Below are positions 60,725 through 64,000 of a stretch of 64,000 nucleotides of DNA, piece after piece. Location: positions 1-64,000 of the forward strand of contig CAZHXA010000007.1 in the NCBI GenBank assembly GCA_964536025.1, written 5' to 3'. Both the position numbers and the translations under genes were made by a program. The first letter of the stretch is position 1; every line of letters starts with the position of its first letter. Origin of the DNA: RGIG4576 sp964536025 (GTDB lineage Bacteria > Bacteroidota > Bacteroidia > Bacteroidales > Muribaculaceae). A model generated the notes under the pieces. The model was not told the origin of the DNA, did not search any database, and saw only the letters and a program-made list of their open reading frames with translations.

Positions 60725-61045
60725 ATGAGTAATGATAAAGTTTTTGATGAAAACGATGCAATAGAGTTTATTCGTAATTATGTTCCTGCAAATATAAAAA
60801 GTAAATATAGTGATAATGATATATTACTATTGATGGATACAATGTACGATTTTTATGATTCTGAAGATGATAATGATGAGCTTTATGATGAGGAACTTGT
60901 TGATAATGAAGCTTATATTAATCGTATAGTTAATTATGTGAAGAAGAACATAAGAAAAGATCCTGATAATGCTATTGAAATGGATGATGTTAAGTATCTT
61001 GTTCTTGGTGAAATTGAGTATGAGAATACTTTAGATAGTTTCTAA
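60725..61045 (+). CDS. acidic hypothetical protein
   Basis: A 106-residue cytoplasmic protein rich in Asp and Glu (for example SEDDNDELYDEELVD at about 49-63). The first half reads AIEFIRNYVPANIKSKYSDNDILLLMDTM, amphipathic helices; the second half INRIVNYVKKNI and IEMDDVKYLVLGEIEYE. I do not recognise a named family. It lies 21 bases after rimM and 10 before an OmpA-like gene, so it is co-transcribed. Confidence 0.7.
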   Translation: MSNDKVFDENDAIEFIRNYVPANIKSKYSDNDILLLMDTMYDFYDSEDDNDELYDEELVDNEAYINRIVNYVKKNIRKDPDNAIEMDDVKYLVLGEIEYENTLDSF

Positions 61046-61055
61046 AACATTTATT

Positions 61056-61715
61056 ATGATGAAGAAACAATTTATAATCATATCGGTTTTTGTTTTCTCT
61101 TTACTTTTTCCTGTATGTTGTGGTGCTAAGGTCTTTGGCAAAGAGGATAAAAAAAACGAAGTTGATATTTATGAATTATCTATTGATGAGAATATTTCAA
61201 TTCCCGAATTAGGGAAATTTGCTAATAAAATTGTTGAATTTCAGACTGTTCAATATCAAATATTAAAGAGCTTAAATAAGGAAAAATATCCTTATGAAAT
61301 CAAATTGATAAGAAATGGAGAAGTAATAATGATAACTATACCTGCACGAAGCTTGTTTAATCAAAATGATTCAATTTTAGCTGAAGTAGGCAAAGTTATA
61401 TTAAAACCATTATTAAAGTATATGTCTGGTCAGCAATACTACAAAACAGTGTTGGCTATGCATTCCGATAATACTGGAAATGAAATTTATACGATGAATT
61501 TAACAACTAAACGGGTTAATTCTGTTTTTGATTGGTTGGATTCTGAAAATAACGTTCAAACAGCAAATGTTGTACCTTATGCTTTGGGATGTAATGATCC
61601 GATTGTTGATAATAATTCAGTTTCAAATAGAGATAAGAATCGTCGTTTAGTTATATATTTAATACCCGATAAAGCTATGATTAATCAATTGAAAAAAGGT
61701 AAGATTAATCTTTAG
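61056..61715 (+). CDS. exported OmpA-like domain protein
   Basis: A 219-residue protein with a signal peptide (about residues 1-23). A short linker is followed by an OmpA-type domain (about 95-205): IPARSLFNQNDSILAEVGKVILKP corresponds to the first strand and helix, LAMHSDNTGNEIYTMNLTTKRVNSVFDWL to the central part, and NRDKNRRLVIYLIP to the NRRVEI motif. The usual G of the GHTD motif reads AMHSDNTG. Peptidoglycan binding is likely. It may share the transcript of the rimM run. Confidence 0.83.
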   Translation: MMKKQFIIISVFVFSLLFPVCCGAKVFGKEDKKNEVDIYELSIDENISIPELGKFANKIVEFQTVQYQILKSLNKEKYPYEIKLIRNGEVIMITIPARSLFNQNDSILAEVGKVILKPLLKYMSGQQYYKTVLAMHSDNTGNEIYTMNLTTKRVNSVFDWLDSENNVQTANVVPYALGCNDPIVDNNSVSNRDKNRRLVIYLIPDKAMINQLKKGKINL

Positions 61716-61748
61716 GGTAAAAAATATAATCAATAACAATAAAAACAC

Positions 61749-61756
61749 TAACTTTG
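61749..61756 (+). promoter_or_regulatory. -7 box of proS
   Basis: TAACTTTG, ending 21 bases before ATG 61778 and making a longer proS start at 61754 unlikely. Confidence 0.6.
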
Positions 61757-61777
61757 CAAAAAAAATATATTAAGATA

Positions 61778-63259
61778 ATGGCAAAAGAGCTTAAAGATTT
61801 AACAAAAAGAGCAGATAATTATTCTCAATGGTACAACGATTTAGTTGTGAAAGCCGATTTAGCAGAACAATCTGCTGTGAGAGGTTGTATGGTTATAAAA
61901 CCTTATGGTTATGCTATTTGGGAAAAAATGCAACAAGAATTAGATAGAAGATTTAAAGAAACAGGACATGTAAATGCCTATTTCCCATTATTAATACCAA
62001 AGTCTTTCCTAAGTCGTGAAGCTGACCATGTGGAAGGATTCGCCAAAGAATGTGCAATTGTAACACATCATCGCTTAAAAAATTCTCCAGATGGAAAAGG
62101 CGTGATTGTTGATCCTGATGCTAAATTGGAAGAAGAACTTATAATTCGTCCTACATCTGAAACAATTATTTGGAATACATATAAAAATTGGATTAATTCT
62201 TATCGAGATCTTCCTATTTTATGTAACCAATGGGCAAATGTTATGCGTTGGGAGATGCGTACACGTATGTTTTTGCGTACAGCCGAATTCTTGTGGCAAG
62301 AAGGACATACTGCACATGCTACAAGTGAAGAAGCTGTAGAAGAAGTTAAAAAGATGATTAACGTCTATGCTGATTTTGCTGAAAAATGTATGGCTGTCCC
62401 GGTAATACAAGGAGTTAAAACTGCAAACGAACGATTTGCCGGTGCTGTTGATACTTATACTATAGAAGCGATGATGCAAGATGGTAAAGCATTGCAATCG
62501 GGAACATCTCACTTCTTAGGTCAAAATTTTGCTAAAGCGTTTGATGTTAAGTTTATTAATCAAAGTAACGAGCAGGAATATGTTTGGGCAACGTCATGGG
62601 GGGTTTCAACTCGTTTGATGGGTGCTTTGATTATGACACATTCCGATGATAATGGTCTCGTTTTGCCTCCAAAGTTGGCTCCGATACAAGTTGTGGTTAT
62701 ACCTATATATAAAAATGATGAGCAATTAAAAGCTATCAACGAAAAGGTTGAACCTATTATAGCTAAATTGAAATCTAAGGGGGTAAGCGTAAAATATGAC
62801 AATGCCGATAATAAACGTCCAGGCTTTAAATTTGCTGATTATGAATTAAAGGGTGTTCCTGTGCGACTTGTCTTAGGTGCAAGGGATATAGAGAATAATT
62901 CAATAGAAATTATGCGTCGTGACACTTTGGAAAAGCATTCTGCTTCTCTTGATAATATTGAAGAATATGTTGTAAATCTTCTTGATGAAATTCAAGATAA
63001 TATCTTTAATAAGGCATTAAAGCATAGAGAAGAAATGACTTATACTGTAGATACATGGGACGAATTTAAAGAAAAAATAGAAGAAGGCGGATTTATTCTT
63101 GCTCATTGGGATGGAACAACCGAAACTGAAATTAAGATAAAGGAAGAAACTAAAGCTACAATACGTTGTATTCCTCTTGAAGGAGATAAAACTCCTGGTA
63201 AATGTATTTATACAGGAAAGCCATCAACTCAAAGAGTCTTATTTGCAAGAAATTATTAA
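61778..63259 (+). CDS. proS: prolyl-tRNA synthetase (archaeal/eukaryotic-like ProS type 3)
   Basis: A 493-residue class II aminoacyl-tRNA synthetase charging tRNA-Pro. Motif 2 region NQWANVMRWEMRTRMFLRTAEFLWQEGHTAH and motif 3 GVSTRLMGALIM are visible. The short length without the bacterial editing insert, the C-terminal zinc-like domain and the terminal VLFARNY identify the type 3 enzyme. Start ATG 61778 (MAKELKDLT). Own promoter; a strong bidirectional terminator follows. Confidence 0.95.
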   Translation: MAKELKDLTKRADNYSQWYNDLVVKADLAEQSAVRGCMVIKPYGYAIWEKMQQELDRRFKETGHVNAYFPLLIPKSFLSREADHVEGFAKECAIVTHHRLKNSPDGKGVIVDPDAKLEEELIIRPTSETIIWNTYKNWINSYRDLPILCNQWANVMRWEMRTRMFLRTAEFLWQEGHTAHATSEEAVEEVKKMINVYADFAEKCMAVPVIQGVKTANERFAGAVDTYTIEAMMQDGKALQSGTSHFLGQNFAKAFDVKFINQSNEQEYVWATSWGVSTRLMGALIMTHSDDNGLVLPPKLAPIQVVVIPIYKNDEQLKAINEKVEPIIAKLKSKGVSVKYDNADNKRPGFKFADYELKGVPVRLVLGARDIENNSIEIMRRDTLEKHSASLDNIEEYVVNLLDEIQDNIFNKALKHREEMTYTVDTWDEFKEKIEEGGFILAHWDGTTETEIKIKEETKATIRCIPLEGDKTPGKCIYTGKPSTQRVLFARNY

Positions 63260-63274
63260 AATACATTTTCGAGA

Positions 63275-63318
63275 TAAAAAAACGGTCAATAAAGTTTTTT
63301 TATTGACCGTTTTTTTTA
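63275..63318. terminator. bidirectional terminator proS / unknown gene
   Basis: AAACGGTCAATA pairs with TATTGACCGTTT around a short loop, with an A-run on the left and T8 on the right. The minus-strand gene's stop codon touches its edge. Confidence 0.9.
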
Positions 63319-64000
63319 TTGTTTTATGAATCGTATTTCTCCTTTTTCGGTTGGGAAAAAGAATGAGATTATGTTGTTATCTTCAATTGTCGCATAATTA
63401 TCATTATCGACTAATTTCATGGTTGAATCATACCATTGTAAATTATAATTATCTTTGAACGGGGTTGGACATAAACGGCCTTTTAACATGCCGGTAGTCC
63501 ATTTCGCATTGTTTATGACTGCTCCATCGTAATATAATATGTCATAACCTTTTTGGCTATTTTTTACAATGACTAATTTATATTTTCCTCCCAATTTTAA
63601 CCGTGATTCATCAATATTTCTGTCAAAATATTTCCATATACCTTCTATTAACTCCAAAGTATCACTCTCAAGATATTTGTTTAAATTCTTATTATGCCAT
63701 TTTGTTGTCAATATTTTTTCTTTTAGAATATTTTTTTTAGTAGTAAAGCGTTCTAATTTTACAACACTGCCCGGACCTGCAAAAAAGCCGGTTTTCATGT
63801 AATCTTCATATTTTATATCTTGAGTTTTGTAAATTAAAACAGGCTTTTTTTTACCAATATATAGTGAAGTGTATTTTCCGTCATATTTAAGCCAAAGTGA
63901 ATTATATCCGTCATATAAATCAACTTCATTATTAACTGATTCAGTTTTGACGATTTCTCTTTTACCCATAGAAACTTTTATTATTTCTACAATTAGTTTT
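63316..64000 (-). CDS. uncharacterised protein, 5' end beyond the window
   Basis: The frame is open from the stop at 63316 to the window edge; the first ATG inside it (63969) has no stop upstream, so the true start is probably outside. At least 217 residues are visible, more likely over 227. Two parts are apparent: an N-terminal beta-rich region (YNSLWLKYDGKYTSLYIG, GFFAGPGSVVKL) and a C-terminal domain from about residue 107 (LELIEGIWKYF, GYDILYYDGAVINNAKWTTG, WYDSTM). The second resembles a lipocalin-like unit found at the end of various Bacteroidota proteins. I cannot name a function. Confidence 0.6.
   Translation of the reverse strand, partial: KLIVEIIKVSMGKREIVKTESVNNEVDLYDGYNSLWLKYDGKYTSLYIGKKKPVLIYKTQDIKYEDYMKTGFFAGPGSVVKLERFTTKKNILKEKILTTKWHNKNLNKYLESDTLELIEGIWKYFDRNIDESRLKLGGKYKLVIVKNSQKGYDILYYDGAVINNAKWTTGMLKGRLCPTPFKDNYNLQWYDSTMKLVDNDNYATIEDNNIISFFFPTEKGEIRFIKQ

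Noticed and set aside
1..64000. Insertion sequences, integrases, prophage or conjugative genes
   Set aside because: No transposase, integrase, relaxase or phage structural motif was found in any convincing frame; TopB sits in a housekeeping operon, not a conjugative element.
63969..64000. Taking ATG 63969 as the true start of the last gene
   Set aside because: The reading frame stays open to the window edge with no upstream stop and no -7 box, so a start beyond the window is more likely.

Overview
The window is a contiguous, AT-rich piece of a Bacteroidota chromosome, very probably order Bacteroidales. Evidence: nearly every transcription unit starts behind a -7 box of the form TAnnTTTG, often with TTTG or TTG 17-22 bases upstream, and Shine-Dalgarno sequences are scarce. 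The gene content is also typical: PPi-dependent phosphofructokinase, class III fructose-bisphosphatase, DUF4827, DUF4290 and DUF5063 proteins, a Por-type secretion tail, GxDLY/SGNH hydrolases and OmpA-type lipoproteins. LpxK and KdsB imply a lipopolysaccharide outer membrane. I see no insertion sequence, prophage, integron or CRISPR array. This is core chromosome with lineage-specific genes inserted.

Layout. 1-5474 (minus): dsbD-mazG-topB-NUDIX-small membrane protein, then tRNA-Cys and tRNA-Arg. 5475-8872 (plus): nrnA, DUF4827 lipoprotein, glmM. 8924-9289: a small lipoprotein on the minus strand. 9521-14351 (plus): sppA, lpxK, purine nucleoside phosphorylase, thiL, then tRNA-Gly. 14508-22395 (minus): a VanX-like peptidase, a beta-helix protein overlapping a Por-tail protein, and a run of META protein, FtsE-like ATPase, lysC, lysA and a short FtsZ-related gene. 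22654-30374 (plus): SGNH hydrolase, TPR protein, copA, fbp. 30380-34149 (minus): AlbA_2 regulator, second SGNH hydrolase, membrane acyltransferase, OmpA lipoprotein. 34527-41238: C1 peptidase (plus), nadE (minus), then a kinase-less sensor with a GT2 glycosyltransferase (plus). 41340-45340 (minus): pfp, an M16-like protein without its zinc motif, kdsB, tRNA-Leu. 45530-50159 (plus): rsfS, ftsH, trxA, ABC-F ATPase. 50269-58753 (minus): outer-membrane barrel, LysM/periplasmic-binding protein, hexose phosphate mutase, M18 aminopeptidase, DUF5063, nadD, gmk, yicC. 58855-64000: tsaB, DUF4290, rimM, an acidic protein, OmpA-like protein and proS (plus), and an edge-truncated unknown (minus).

Many genes serve the envelope: UDP-GlcNAc supply (glmM), DAP/lysine synthesis (lysC, lysA), LPS (lpxK, kdsB), division (FtsE-like, FtsZ-related), periplasmic thiol chemistry (dsbD), peptidoglycan binding (OmpA, LysM) and acyl modification (SGNH plus acyltransferase).

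The most interesting item is the 129-residue protein at 17972-18361. By eye it matches the C-terminal half of FtsZ, including a T7-like loop (Asn26, Glu28, Asp31), but has no GTP-binding domain. It lies directly downstream of lysA in a run that also encodes an FtsE-like ATPase. Other leads are a BvgS-like receptor with PAS-like regions but no kinase, placed 7 bases before a glycosyltransferase; mutually exclusive hairpins abutting the trxA start codon; an acyltransferase-SGNH hydrolase operon; and a TopB with an altered TOPRIM metal site. All family assignments are from reading motifs, without database searches.
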